This document shows, in pieces, positions 24,101 to 32,304 of a DNA stretch of 49,053 nucleotides. A program made the position numbers and the translations under genes. The notes under the pieces were generated by a model. The model did no database searches, had not been told where the DNA came from, and saw only the letters and a list, made by a program, of their open reading frames with translations. The number at the start of each line of letters is the position of its first letter. Position 1 is the first letter of the stretch. The DNA comes from Deltaproteobacteria bacterium (GTDB lineage Bacteria > Desulfobacterota > DSM-4660 > Desulfatiglandales > HGW-15): the NCBI GenBank assembly GCA_016930835.1, contig JAFGGA010000039.1, positions 1 through 49,053 of the forward strand, in the 5' to 3' direction.

Positions 24101-26479
24101 GTCTCGGGTTCCGGCAAATCAACGCTGGTCTTTGATGTCCTCTTTGCTGAAGGGCAACGAAGGTATCTTGAAAGCCTGGCCCCGTATGTGCGGCAATATG
24201 TCAAGATCCTGGAGAGGCCCGACGTGGATACGGTCCATGGGATACCACCCACGGTGGCCATTCAGCAGCGCATCAGTTATGCCGGCCGGCGATCCACCGT
24301 GGCCACCCTCACTGAGATCTACCATTTTATGAGACTCCTCTACAGCAAGGTCGGATCCCTCCACTGCCCGCGCTGCGGACGAAGGCTCATCATTAGAACT
24401 CACGAACAGATCCTGGATCAAATAAAGGCTCAATATAAAGGGAAAAAGGCAAGGATCCTTGCCCCGAAGGTTGCGGGCCGAAAAGGCTTTCATAAAGATA
24501 TCCTGGCCGGGGCACTAAAAAAAGGTTACATAGAGGCCCGCATCGATGGAAACATTCATCGGTTGAGCCCTGAAATGGCCCTCAGCCGGTTCCAGGAACA
24601 TACCATAGACCTCGTAATCGGTCATTTGCCTCATGAACGGCTTGACAGGTTACTGCCCGAGGCCATGCAGGAGGGCAACGGGACGGTCATGGTCTTGGAG
24701 ACCAACGGGCATGAAGACATCTTTAGCATAAAGGGCATATGTCCTTCCTGCGGGATCGGTCTACCTGACCCGGACCCCCGGCTTTTCTCGTTTAACGGCA
24801 AATACGGCGCATGCCCCACGTGTCGCGGGTTAGGCACAATAGGTGATGGTGAACGTCCCAGGACCTGTCCCAAATGCGGCGGAAGCCGTCTGGGATCCCA
24901 GGCCCTGTCCATAAAAGTGAAAGGATATTCCATTTGGGACCTGGTGAGTCTCTCCGCGAAAAAGGCCCTTCATGTTTTTAAAACCCTTTCCTTTACCCGA
25001 CATGAAGATGCCATTGCAACACCCATTTTATCGGAAATCATGATCCGTTTGTCATTCCTGAATCAGCTCGGGCTTTCCTATCTTTCCCTGGATCGGAGCG
25101 GTCATACTTTATCCGGTGGTGAGGCGCAACGCATCCGTCTTGCCGCCCAGCTCGGTTCCAATCTGACCGGGGCCTGTTATATCCTGGATGAACCCACGAT
25201 CGGACTTCATCCCAGGGACAACCGACGGCTTTTGGATGCACTCCATGAACTGAAGGAAAAGGGTAATTCCGTGATCATTGTGGAACATGATGAGGATTCC
25301 ATCAAGGAAGCCGATTATATTATGGATCTTGGACCTGGTGCGGGTCATCAAGGAGGACGGCTGCTGGCCGCGGGCAAACTCGCTGACATCAAAAAAAATC
25401 CGGCCTCGGTCACAGGTGCGTCATTCAATGGAAAACCGCATGAATTGACCTCCCGCCTCAGGCCTTATAAAACGTTTCCTTTTATCCGCATACAAAAGGC
25501 CTCCGAAAATAACCTCAAGGCCATTGATGTGGATTTCCCATTAGGTACCTTGATTTGCGTGACGGGCGTCTCAGGGTCCGGCAAATCCACGCTCCTGAAG
25601 GATACTTTGTATTACGGTGTCCGCAACCGCCTTCTTAAAAGATCCGATCCCGAAGGAAAGAGTCAGGGGATCAAGGGATGGGAACGCATCAATCGTGTCC
25701 TGGAAGTAGACCACAGCCCCATCGGACGAACCTCCCGCTCCGTGCCCGCGTCTTACGTGGGATTCCTTGCTGAGATACGAAAATGTCTTGCCATGACACC
25801 CCAAGCAAAAGCCAGAGGCTACGGACCTGGCCGATTCTCATTCAATGTAACGGAAGGCCGGTGCGGTGAATGTAAGGGACAGGGTAACATTAAGGTGGAA
25901 ATGAGCTTTCTCCCTGATGTCCATATCCATTGCGAGGTATGTGAAGGCAAGCGATTCAATCCGGAGACCCTGGAGATCGGATACAAAGGGAAAAACATAG
26001 GGGAGATCCTTGACTTTACGTTTGAAGAGGCCTCTGAATTTTTCTCTGCCTTGCCCTTGATTCGACGATCGCTCCAGGTGGTATGTGATATCGGCCTTGG
26101 CTACCTGCGCCTGGGGCAACCAAGCCCCACCCTTTCGGGTGGAGAGGCCCAGCGCATTAAATTGGCAAAGGAGCTGGCCAAACCTTCAAGGGAACGGACC
26201 CTCTATATCCTGGATGAACCCACCACAGGACTCCATATTGCCGACGTGCGACACCTGATAGGCGTACTTCAAACCCTCGTGGATCAAGGCAATACGGTTG
26301 CGGTGATCGAGCACAATATGGAGATCATCAAGGAGGCGGATTATATTATCGACCTAGGCCCGGAAGGGGGTGATGGAGGGGGAAACGTAATGGTAACCGG
26401 ATCGCCCATCGAGATCCTCACAGGCCCGAATGATTCCCATACCGCCAAGTATCTCAAGCATTATATCAAGAAAAAATAA
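21140..26479 (+). CDS. uvrA: Double-length UvrA (two UvrA units in one chain)
   Basis: This 1779-residue protein contains two complete UvrA-like units and thus four ABC ATPase halves. UvrA is the damage sensor of nucleotide excision repair and normally works as a homodimer of about 940 residues. Walker A (GVSGSGKS) occurs near residues 53, 634, 987 and 1476. ABC signatures occur near 484 (LSGGE), 823 (LSNGE, degenerate), 1324 and 1665 (LSGGE). Walker B is LDEP or FDEP each time. Zinc-binding Cys pairs appear in both units (CETCQGAGYEKVEMQF near 733; CGECKGQGNIKVEMSF near 1575). The second unit starts near residue 958. Chlamydia is known to carry a similar double UvrA. The ATG overlaps the aroKB stop (ATGA), so it is probably translationally coupled and subject to the same attenuator. 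Confidence 0.95.
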   Translation: MKRVNENIHGAVPNLQNQRIKPLPDIRIVGARQHNLKNLDLDIPQNRIIVITGVSGSGKSSLAFDTLYAEGQRRYVETFSPYARQFMDRMDRPLVDRIENIPPAIAIDRKEPVRTSRSTVGTMTELTDYVKLLYARLGQLHCRGCGNPVKAETPEWIWNRLQGVPTGTEMIISFPVPLHLTSLQQLRIDLHRMGFDRVFSGDKMITLDEWQDQGSQKELHVVADRVLFRHSDRTRIIDSIEQAFRFGGGRLRIWIKPDQILYFSNHLQCPVCNIKYSPPNPNLFSFNSPVGACKTCRGFGRIIDVDLDLIIPDLSLSLAQGAVKPWGDREKGRMEYHDLASFCRMKNIPMDRPFRTLTASQQKVIIEGDHDFYGIRGFFQWLETKRYKMHVRVYLSRYRSYMPCTACKGTRFSDDALLYRLGGLHIGQVYALDVETAAPFFKSLSIPKTDKAAHLILNEILSRLQYLQDVGVGYLALDRQSRTLSGGEVQRVALTSALGSSLANSLYVLDEPSIGLHPRDSHRLMSILKRLRDLENTVLLVEHDPEIISQSDLMLDLGPGAGDQGGEITYFGPINRVNGCLTGQYLKGKQRIAIPPVRRKPMKDQWLNITGASENNLQNLHFRIPLGLFICLTGVSGSGKSTLAEEILYKGIKRAKGDSQGRPGQYQEINGFNGIEDVILVDQRPIGRTPRANILTYTKAMDPIRELMARTDNARARRLKKGYFSFNTTGGRCETCQGAGYEKVEMQFLSDVFITCPDCNGRRFKKEALDITYHGKNIHEIFSMTVKESSAFFHDQPKVIRSLKALSDVGLEYIRLGQPLNTLSNGEAQRLKLSQYISGASKGPSLFIFDEPTTGLHFDDIRKLLHVFQTLVGQGNTLLVIEHNMDVVKSADWVIDLGPEGGNNGGRLIASGPPEEVSAHPTSHTGRFLKRYLHSHRRLAPIRNKPIVGKSVSKSPSPAINISGAREHNLKNLSLSIPRQKLVVVTGVSGSGKSTLVFDVLFAEGQRRYLESLAPYVRQYVKILERPDVDTVHGIPPTVAIQQRISYAGRRSTVATLTEIYHFMRLLYSKVGSLHCPRCGRRLIIRTHEQILDQIKAQYKGKKARILAPKVAGRKGFHKDILAGALKKGYIEARIDGNIHRLSPEMALSRFQEHTIDLVIGHLPHERLDRLLPEAMQEGNGTVMVLETNGHEDIFSIKGICPSCGIGLPDPDPRLFSFNGKYGACPTCRGLGTIGDGERPRTCPKCGGSRLGSQALSIKVKGYSIWDLVSLSAKKALHVFKTLSFTRHEDAIATPILSEIMIRLSFLNQLGLSYLSLDRSGHTLSGGEAQRIRLAAQLGSNLTGACYILDEPTIGLHPRDNRRLLDALHELKEKGNSVIIVEHDEDSIKEADYIMDLGPGAGHQGGRLLAAGKLADIKKNPASVTGASFNGKPHELTSRLRPYKTFPFIRIQKASENNLKAIDVDFPLGTLICVTGVSGSGKSTLLKDTLYYGVRNRLLKRSDPEGKSQGIKGWERINRVLEVDHSPIGRTSRSVPASYVGFLAEIRKCLAMTPQAKARGYGPGRFSFNVTEGRCGECKGQGNIKVEMSFLPDVHIHCEVCEGKRFNPETLEIGYKGKNIGEILDFTFEEASEFFSALPLIRRSLQVVCDIGLGYLRLGQPSPTLSGGEAQRIKLAKELAKPSRERTLYILDEPTTGLHIADVRHLIGVLQTLVDQGNTVAVIEHNMEIIKEADYIIDLGPEGGDGGGNVMVTGSPIEILTGPNDSHTAKYLKHYIKKK

Positions 26480-26544
26480 CCGTCGCCTGATGAAAATTCT
26501 AAAGCCAACATCCAGGAAAAAATCCATGAGTCAACAAGATATCC

Positions 26545-27189
26545 TCAACGGATCTCGGCCGCTATCCTTTTCACTTCTTGTTTCAATGAATCCTTCACTT
26601 CTTCCCAACTGATCTCTAAAATCATCGACGGATTTTCTTCCCGATCGGCCTCCTCAAAATCAACGAGCCCCTTAAGAAAAAGCAGCTTACTATATTTCAC
26701 TCCCTTATCATGTTCCATAGCAAGGGAGATCAAAGACTCAAGGGTCATGATTTCCCTTGTGATGCAGTAGAGATCGATATAATCTTTTTTACTGCCTCTA
26801 CTGCTTATCGCGAGAATCTTCATTCTCCCGATGTCCCGAGGATCAGCAACTCTAATATTTTTAATATCCGGAGATAACGTTTTTAAGGGGAATTTCAGAG
26901 GAATGATCTCATTGATCCAATCAACCTTTATTGATTCAACCATCCATTCGGTATGGCGGGGTGTCTGATTGAGAATAAGGATGTTGAATCCATTCCGTTG
27001 AAGAATTTCCTCTAAGGCAAATGAATCAAAGCCTCTTCTCACATAAAAATCGAGATCCTCGGATATTCTATGACCCAATTGAAAGGCCAGGCCGGACCCG
27101 CCTCCCAGATACGTTGCCCGCATATCCGTATTTTCATCAATTTTTTTTAATAATCCCCAAAGGGGCTCGGATATTGCTTCTGAATGCAT
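26545..27189 (-). CDS. AbiEii/AbiGii-type nucleotidyltransferase toxin
   Basis: This 214-residue protein matches the AbiEii/AbiGii nucleotidyltransferase family of type IV toxins. The NTase core is LGGGSGLAFQLGHRISEDLDFY (residues about 29-50), with the Gly-Ser turn and the Asp-Leu-Asp metal site. A third acidic residue lies in IKVDWI. The later motif MKILAISSRGSKKDYIDLY is a family hallmark. It is encoded just behind, and overlapping by 43 bases, a small DUF6922-like gene that often accompanies these toxins. The pair sits between uvrA and uspA on the opposite strand to both, consistent with a mobile defence or stability module. Confidence 0.88.
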   Translation of the reverse strand: MHSEAISEPLWGLLKKIDENTDMRATYLGGGSGLAFQLGHRISEDLDFYVRRGFDSFALEEILQRNGFNILILNQTPRHTEWMVESIKVDWINEIIPLKFPLKTLSPDIKNIRVADPRDIGRMKILAISSRGSKKDYIDLYCITREIMTLESLISLAMEHDKGVKYSKLLFLKGLVDFEEADREENPSMILEISWEEVKDSLKQEVKRIAAEIR

Positions 27190-27464
27190 GGTTCATTCTC
27201 AATATCAAAAATTATTTTCCAGAAATGCCTTGACCTTTTGGAAATGGATCTGCTGTTTTTTATGACGTGAACCATTTCCATTCGCGAATAATTTTTAAAA
27301 AGAAATCTTATGGCCTTTTCATCTCCATGTTCTAAAAGACGATTGATGATAAAGTAGGATGAATCCTTTATGGAAAGTTCAGAAAAACGAACATCCCAAA
27401 AATATGGCACAAGATAATTCGGTAATTCTCCAATCTTTCTATCTTTTTTTTTCATAGCCTTCAT
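27147..27464 (-). CDS. DUF6922-like protein, putative antitoxin partner of AbiEii-type toxin
   Basis: This protein of about 105 residues carries the pattern of DUF6922: LPNYLVPYFWDVRF near the start, INRLLEHGDEKAIRFLF in the middle and SRSISKRSRHFWKIIF near the end. These small proteins are encoded directly before AbiEii-type nucleotidyltransferases and are thought to be their antitoxin or regulator. The gene overlaps the toxin gene by 43 bases, indicating translational coupling. The start is uncertain: TTG 27476, ATG 27464 and ATG 27455 are all in frame and none has a strong ribosome site. I use 27464. Confidence 0.72.
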   Translation of the reverse strand: MKAMKKKDRKIGELPNYLVPYFWDVRFSELSIKDSSYFIINRLLEHGDEKAIRFLFKNYSRMEMVHVIKNSRSISKRSRHFWKIIFDIENEPCIQKQYPSPFGDY

Positions 27465-27495
27465 ACGATACACCAAGCCATTTGATTCAATAAAT

Positions 27496-27522
27496 GGTAT
27501 AATACGTTAAGGGCGATGTCAA
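27496..27522 (-). promoter_or_regulatory. Possible promoter of the toxin-antitoxin pair
   Basis: On the minus strand TTGACA (27522-27517) is followed after 15 bases by TATACC (27501-27496). It lies about 32 bases before the chosen start of the DUF6922-like gene. Spacing is short but the -35 is perfect. Confidence 0.45.
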
Positions 27523-27918
27523 ACGAACGTTGAATCAACCAACCACACCTCACAAAAAGATAATGTGATGACGCCCTTCCGATGTCCCGCATTCAGGGCG
27601 GAATAAGTTCGGAGACAAATCCTATTCCGTAATCGATTGTTATTTTAAGGCTTTTTTTCGCGGGAAACAACGGTACACGATGGAATTGGTCCTATTGTTA
27701 ACCGTCTGATCAATGAATAGATATCATGTTCGCCTGAAGCTTTATATCTACTGGACCCCGGCTTTCACCAAGGTGACGGATAAAGGGAAGTTAGAGTGAT
27801 TTTGACCCGCAGGCACATATTACCTAGGTGGTGAGCATCAAAATCACGAAACAAGCTTTATAGTCAAGGCGATTCAAGCCGCAGCAGATGATCGGTGCAA
27901 GATTCAGGTATTACACCA
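27523..27918. other. Intergenic region with a long-looped inverted repeat
   Basis: No gene can be supported in this stretch between the toxin-antitoxin promoter and the uspA promoter. It contains an exact 10-base inverted repeat: GTGATTTTGA (27796-27805) and TCAAAATCAC (27838-27847), separated by 32 bases. That could be a paired regulator site or a hairpin of a small RNA. I see no T run behind it and no coding signal in any frame. Confidence 0.4.
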
Positions 27919-27947
27919 TTGACATCAGAACGCTTTATTCATATCTT
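27919..27947 (+). promoter_or_regulatory. Promoter of the universal stress protein gene
   Basis: A perfect -35 (TTGACA, 27919-27924), an optimal 17-base spacer and TATCTT (27942-27947) form a good sigma-70 promoter. It lies 45 bases before the uspA-like start codon. Confidence 0.65.
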
Positions 27948-27991
27948 AAGACAATGCGTTTCGCCCATCCGTCTCACAAAGGAGGCCTTCT

Positions 27992-28507
27992 ATGATACTT
28001 GAAATTCAGAGTATTCTCTATGCGACCGATCTGTCAAAAAATTCAGCCTATGCCTTCCTATATGCTACAGACCTGTCGGAATATAATAAAGCCCGGATCC
28101 ATATCATCCATGTCATTGAAGAGCTTCCCCCGAGCGTCAAGGCCATGGTGGAAGGTTATCTGACACCCGAACAGATGGAAAACCTGTCCCATCAGAAATC
28201 AAATACCGTGGAAAAGATTCGTAACCGATTGCATCTTTTTTGCGAGAACTTCCAAAAGGGAGACCCTCAATGTGAGCTGCGTGTCGCTTCCATAGATATC
28301 AGTGAGGGATATCCCGCCAATGAGATCCTTAAAAAGGCCAACGAAAAAAATTGTGATCTGATTGTCATGGGGACACACGGGAAAGGTGTAATCAGTCACG
28401 CCTTCTTGGGCAGTGTAGCCGAAAAAGTCCTGCGGCGGACGAAAATACCGGTCTTTGTCATTCCTCTGCCGGAAGATGAACAGGGATTAGGCTTTCAAGA
28501 TTTTTGA
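27992..28507 (+). CDS. Universal stress protein (UspA family)
   Basis: This 171-residue single-domain Usp protein begins IQSILYATDLSKNSAYAF. It ends with the ATP-binding motif GTHGKGVISHAFLGSVAEKV followed by LRRTKIPVFVIP, matching G-x2-G-x9-GS. The ATP-binding subtype is therefore likely. Usp proteins help survival in stress or starvation; the specific partner here is unknown. AAAGGAGG precedes the ATG. The gene is monocistronic and converges with aroA on the other strand, with only 9 bases between their ends. Confidence 0.93.
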   Translation: MILEIQSILYATDLSKNSAYAFLYATDLSEYNKARIHIIHVIEELPPSVKAMVEGYLTPEQMENLSHQKSNTVEKIRNRLHLFCENFQKGDPQCELRVASIDISEGYPANEILKKANEKNCDLIVMGTHGKGVISHAFLGSVAEKVLRRTKIPVFVIPLPEDEQGLGFQDF

Positions 28508-28516
28508 AACGATCAA

Positions 28517-29782
28517 TCACAATCCATCCCACCATTCCCAAAATGTGGGGAAGGATTTTTCCACACAATTCTCCTCTATAACACGCACACCAGGGACTCT
28601 TAGACCGATAATGCCGGCGCTCATGGCCAGGCGGTGATCATGATGGGGATCAACCTGCCTACCGGTTAGCCTGCTCCCGCCATGAATAACCAGGCCGTCA
28701 TTCAACACATCCACCACGCCGCCCATCCCCACCCACTCGACGGCCAAATCCCTTAGACGATCACTCTCCTTATACCGCAGATGAGCCACGTTTCTTATCA
28801 CGGTTTTCCCTTCGGCAAAAAGGGCAACAGCGGCCAGAGTGGGCACCATATCCGGCATCGCACCCATATCCACATCCACACCTCTTAATTGGCCGCCTTG
28901 CACGGTGACGCGATCTGTATCCTTGATGATACGGCAACCCATCTCCTCCAAAACACCCAACAGGCCGATATCCCCCTGTCTGGTCTGATATGGATGGATA
29001 TTTTCCGTAATAATGGTACCACCTGTTACGGCAGCGGCTCCCCAAAAGTATGATGCGCTGGATATATCGCCATCGACGATGAAACTACAGGGATGATACC
29101 GGCTGCCCGCTTGGACCTTGAAATGCGCATAAGCATCCCGTTCCACTTGGACCCCGAAGCGGTTCATCACATCAATAGTGATATCCACGTACGGTCGTGA
29201 GACCAGATCGCCGATAACTTCTATCTCAAGATCCTTTTTGCCGTATGCCCCCGTCAGAAGCAGTGACGAGATATACTGGCTGCTTATTTTTCCGGGAATA
29301 CGCACTCGACCGCCATGGATCCCCTTGGCCCTGACAGATACAGGCGGATATCCGTCTTTTCCCAGATAAAAAACATTTACACCCAGATCATTCAATGCCT
29401 GGACCAGATCACCGATGGGACGCTCTTGCATGCGGGGCGTCCCATGGAGTATATATTCGCCCTGACCAAGGGCCGCGACAGAGAGCAAAAGCCGATAGGA
29501 TGTACCTGAATTACCTAAGAATATCTCTTTTGTTCGAACGAAATGATCAAAATCTCCACCGTTACCGGACACCAAAACACGGTCTCCTTCAGCAGAGATA
29601 TCAATCCCCATATCTCTTAATCCATTGATGGTACGGAAGGTATCCTCACAATCAAGGAACGCCTCCAACCGGCTTTCACCTTTGGCCAGTCCGGCGGTGA
29701 TAAGAGCCCTATGAGAAATGCTCTTTGATCCCGGGATCCTGATGGAGGCATTGATATTGTTTCGGGTTTGGATCTCTTTCAT
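28517..29782 (-). CDS. aroA: 3-phosphoshikimate 1-carboxyvinyltransferase (EPSP synthase)
   Basis: This 421-residue protein is EPSP synthase, which joins shikimate-3-phosphate with phosphoenolpyruvate. GSKSISHRAL (residues 18-27) holds the catalytic Lys and phosphate-binding Ser/Arg. FLGNSGTSYRLL corresponds to the PEP-binding GNAGT region. RYKESDRLRD and DHRLAMS are C-terminal family motifs. It is the last gene of the minus-strand aroC-aroB-aroA set. A 258-base family B repeat fills most of the 390-base gap to aroB, so co-transcription is likely but not certain. The ribosome site before ATG 29782 is weak (AAGAAAC). Confidence 0.96.
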   Translation of the reverse strand: MKEIQTRNNINASIRIPGSKSISHRALITAGLAKGESRLEAFLDCEDTFRTINGLRDMGIDISAEGDRVLVSGNGGDFDHFVRTKEIFLGNSGTSYRLLLSVAALGQGEYILHGTPRMQERPIGDLVQALNDLGVNVFYLGKDGYPPVSVRAKGIHGGRVRIPGKISSQYISSLLLTGAYGKKDLEIEVIGDLVSRPYVDITIDVMNRFGVQVERDAYAHFKVQAGSRYHPCSFIVDGDISSASYFWGAAAVTGGTIITENIHPYQTRQGDIGLLGVLEEMGCRIIKDTDRVTVQGGQLRGVDVDMGAMPDMVPTLAAVALFAEGKTVIRNVAHLRYKESDRLRDLAVEWVGMGGVVDVLNDGLVIHGGSRLTGRQVDPHHDHRLAMSAGIIGLRVPGVRVIEENCVEKSFPTFWEWWDGL

Positions 29783-29818
29783 ATGGCTGTTTCTTGTTTT
29801 TTAAATAATCCTTGTATC

Positions 29819-30076
29819 ATTTTAGCTTTTTGAAAAACTTGGCGCGAACCCATGGATTCCGCGATCAAGTCACGGAATGACCAGCCTAATTTGTGGTTAC
29901 GCGACTGTAAATGATCACCTCTGGTTTTTGCACGGTCATTCCGCGATCAGGTCGCGGAATGACCAATATAGTTCTCGGTTACAGAACAGTAACTTGCCAT
30001 TTCTGTTTTCTGCCCGTCATTCCGCGACTTGATCGCGGAATCCAATCGTTTGGATTTAGAAAAACCTAAATTGTTA
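29819..30076. repeat. Family B interspersed element with three palindromes, between aroB and aroA
   Basis: This is the longest copy (258 bases). Three palindromes of the type ATTCCGCGA-n-TCGCGGAAT begin at 29856, 29938 and 30019, at intervals of 82 and 81 bases. The first inter-palindrome segment matches that of the copies at 11.9 and 48.1 kb. The second (with CGGTTACAGAACAGTAACTT) matches the copy at 35.0 kb. The ends are the same as at 11861-12038. Non-coding, inserted within the aro operon. Confidence 0.85.
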
Positions 30077-30172
30077 CTAATCTTTCAGATCTATCGAACG
30101 TGATTCGGGAAGCCAACTGATCAAACTTCCCATCTGTTATTTCTTGCGAAATCATCACTTCATTCTTCCGTC

Positions 30173-31201
30173 TCAATTCTGTCCCATTATCACAGCCTCA
30201 AGCTCCCTAAGGGGTATCTCTTCCAAAACGGCATTCCCGATCCCTTGCAGTAGTACAAAATCGACAAAATCGCCTTTTCTTTTTTTGTCTTTCCGAAGGG
30301 CGTCAAGTATCTCGACCTTGTTTAAGGAGAGTTCAGTCGGTAATTTCAGTTTTCGTAATAAGGCTTCGAGACGATTCGTATCCTCAGGGGATATATTCCC
30401 TCGCTTTTCAGAGAGTCTGGCGGCAACCACCATGCCCGCGCTGACAGCCTCTCCGTGCTGGATACCCGTAACTTTTTCAATGGCATGGCCGAATGTATGG
30501 CCGAAGTTGAGCTTTTTTCGCTCACCGTCCTCCCTTTCATCCTTGTTTACCAGGGCGGTCTTAATAACCACCGAATCATATACGAGCCTTTCTATAAGAT
30601 CCGCTTCCAAATTCAAGGCCTCTTGATGATTTTCCTCAAGATAGGAGAATAATCCCGCATCGGCAATGGCACCGTGTTTTACGATTTCGGCGAGGCCACA
30701 TAAAACCTCTCTTTCAGGAAGGGTTTTTAGAAGACTCATATCGCAAATAACAATCTCAGGTTGGTTAATCATGCCCATGATATTCTTATACCCTTTAAAA
30801 TTTACGCCATTCTTACCCCCCACGCTGGCATCCACCTGGGAAAGGAGGGTTGTGGAGACAAAACCAAACCGGATGCCGCGCATAAAGGTTGATGCCACAA
30901 ATCCCGCAATGTCACATACGATCCCACCACCGATCCCGATGATAAAACTGGAACGATCCGCCTCCAGATGAAGAAGTCTTCCATATATCTCCCTAACCGT
31001 ATCAAGGGTTTTGATCTGCTCACCGGTCCCGATCTCAATGATTTCATAAGGAGGGAAATCCTTTCGATAAAATGCTGACACGTTCGTATCCGTGATAATC
31101 ACGGCTTTCTCGACCGGGACGTACGTTTTTAGATTTTGAAGGCTCTCGCCGATCAGGATAATCGAATTGCCTTGGTTTCCGTTTATTTCAATGGTCTTCA
31201 T
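30173..31201 (-). CDS. aroB: 3-dehydroquinate synthase
   Basis: This 342-residue protein is a canonical dehydroquinate synthase, converting DAHP to 3-dehydroquinate with NAD and a divalent metal. The NAD region IGIGGGIVCDIAGFVAS keeps the GGGxxxD motif. STTLLSQVDASVGGKNGVNF, AEIVKHG, LNFGHTFGHAIE and HGEAVSAG follow, giving the metal ligands and phosphate site. It is encoded 18 bases after aroC on the minus strand, with GGAGTG before the ATG. It is a second synthase beside the fused one at 19554-21143, and of the two this copy keeps the standard motifs. Confidence 0.96.
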   Translation of the reverse strand: MKTIEINGNQGNSIILIGESLQNLKTYVPVEKAVIITDTNVSAFYRKDFPPYEIIEIGTGEQIKTLDTVREIYGRLLHLEADRSSFIIGIGGGIVCDIAGFVASTFMRGIRFGFVSTTLLSQVDASVGGKNGVNFKGYKNIMGMINQPEIVICDMSLLKTLPEREVLCGLAEIVKHGAIADAGLFSYLEENHQEALNLEADLIERLVYDSVVIKTALVNKDEREDGERKKLNFGHTFGHAIEKVTGIQHGEAVSAGMVVAARLSEKRGNISPEDTNRLEALLRKLKLPTELSLNKVEILDALRKDKKRKGDFVDFVLLQGIGNAVLEEIPLRELEAVIMGQN

Positions 31202-31219
31202 TTTTCACTCCGATACGAT

Positions 31220-32272
31220 CTATTTCATGGCTTTGAATCGCAAATAGTGATCCGCCAGCGTAAGTTTCACCATGGCCTCTAGTACCGGGACGATCCTAGG
31301 GATTGCCGTCACGTCATACCTCCCTGTCATCCTAATCTTCGCGGGTTGCCCCTGACGATCAATGGTATCCTGCTCCTTGCCTATGGTTGGAATGGGTTTA
31401 ACCGCCGCCCTTAGAATGATATCATCACCGTTCGATATACCTCCAAGGATACCGCCGGCGTTGTTTCCTTGAAACCCCTCCGGCAGAATAGGATCATTGT
31501 TCTCCGAACCCTTGAGTCTTGCGGCCGCGAAACCCGCTCCAATTTCAACACCTTTCACGGCCCCAACGGACATGAGCGCCTTTGCCAATTCCGCATCCAG
31601 CTTATCAAATACCGGCTCCCCCAGCCCGGCGGGGCAGCCCTTTACGAGAACCTCTACAATGCCCCCCACTGAATCACCTTCTTCTTTGGCCTTCGCTAAA
31701 ACCTGTGCCATAAGTTTGGAGGCGTCAGGGTCCGGGCAATAAAATGGATCGGTCTCAATGGATGCCAAGGATCTCGACTCGGCCTGAACACCTCCCAACT
31801 CAACGGTGTACGCCCGTACCCGGATACCCGGAGGTTCAATGATTTTCCCTGCCACTACACCCGCCGCCACCCTGGCAGCGGTTTCACGTGCCGAATAACG
31901 GCCAGCGCCTCGATAATCAAAATGTTGATATTTTTTAAAATATGTATAATCCCCATGGCCCGGACGAAAAAGCTGGCCGATGATGTCATATGGTTTGCTT
32001 TTCACGTCCCGATTCCTGATAAAAAGGACGATCGGCGCGCCTGTTGTGAGATCTTGAAAAACACCGGATAGGATCTCCACCTGATCCTCCTCTTTTCTTG
32101 GCGTATCAAAGGCCCTTTTACCCGGCCTGCGCCGGGCCATATCTTGTTCAAAGTCCTCGGGTGCCAGGGGGATGCTTGAAGGGCAACCGTCAATCACGGC
32201 ACCAATTCCCGCCCCATGGGACTCTCCAAATGTGGTAATACGAAAGATATTCCCGAGTGTGTTTCCAGCCAT
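31220..32272 (-). CDS. aroC: Chorismate synthase
   Basis: This 350-residue protein catalyses the last step of the common pathway, EPSP to chorismate, using reduced FMN. Signatures are FGESHGAGIGAVIDGCP near the N-terminus, RPGKRAFDTPRKEED, the central YRGAGRYSARETAARVAAG, and RYDVTAIPR near the end. I choose ATG 32272, as GAGGG lies 7-8 bases upstream; the longer in-frame start at 32299 runs toward the attenuator hairpin. It is the first enzyme gene of the aroCBA unit and is preceded by a leader peptide and terminator. Confidence 0.96.
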   Translation of the reverse strand: MAGNTLGNIFRITTFGESHGAGIGAVIDGCPSSIPLAPEDFEQDMARRRPGKRAFDTPRKEEDQVEILSGVFQDLTTGAPIVLFIRNRDVKSKPYDIIGQLFRPGHGDYTYFKKYQHFDYRGAGRYSARETAARVAAGVVAGKIIEPPGIRVRAYTVELGGVQAESRSLASIETDPFYCPDPDASKLMAQVLAKAKEEGDSVGGIVEVLVKGCPAGLGEPVFDKLDAELAKALMSVGAVKGVEIGAGFAAARLKGSENNDPILPEGFQGNNAGGILGGISNGDDIILRAAVKPIPTIGKEQDTIDRQGQPAKIRMTGRYDVTAIPRIVPVLEAMVKLTLADHYLRFKAMK

Positions 32273-32304
32273 ATTTTTTCCCTCGTAATAACTCCCCATC
32301 TTTC

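Noticed and set aside
29856-30041. Regularly spaced palindromes that resemble a small CRISPR array
   Set aside because: The units are only two or three per site, the repeats are imperfect palindromes, and the segments between them are homologous from site to site. True spacers would be unrelated. No cas genes are nearby.
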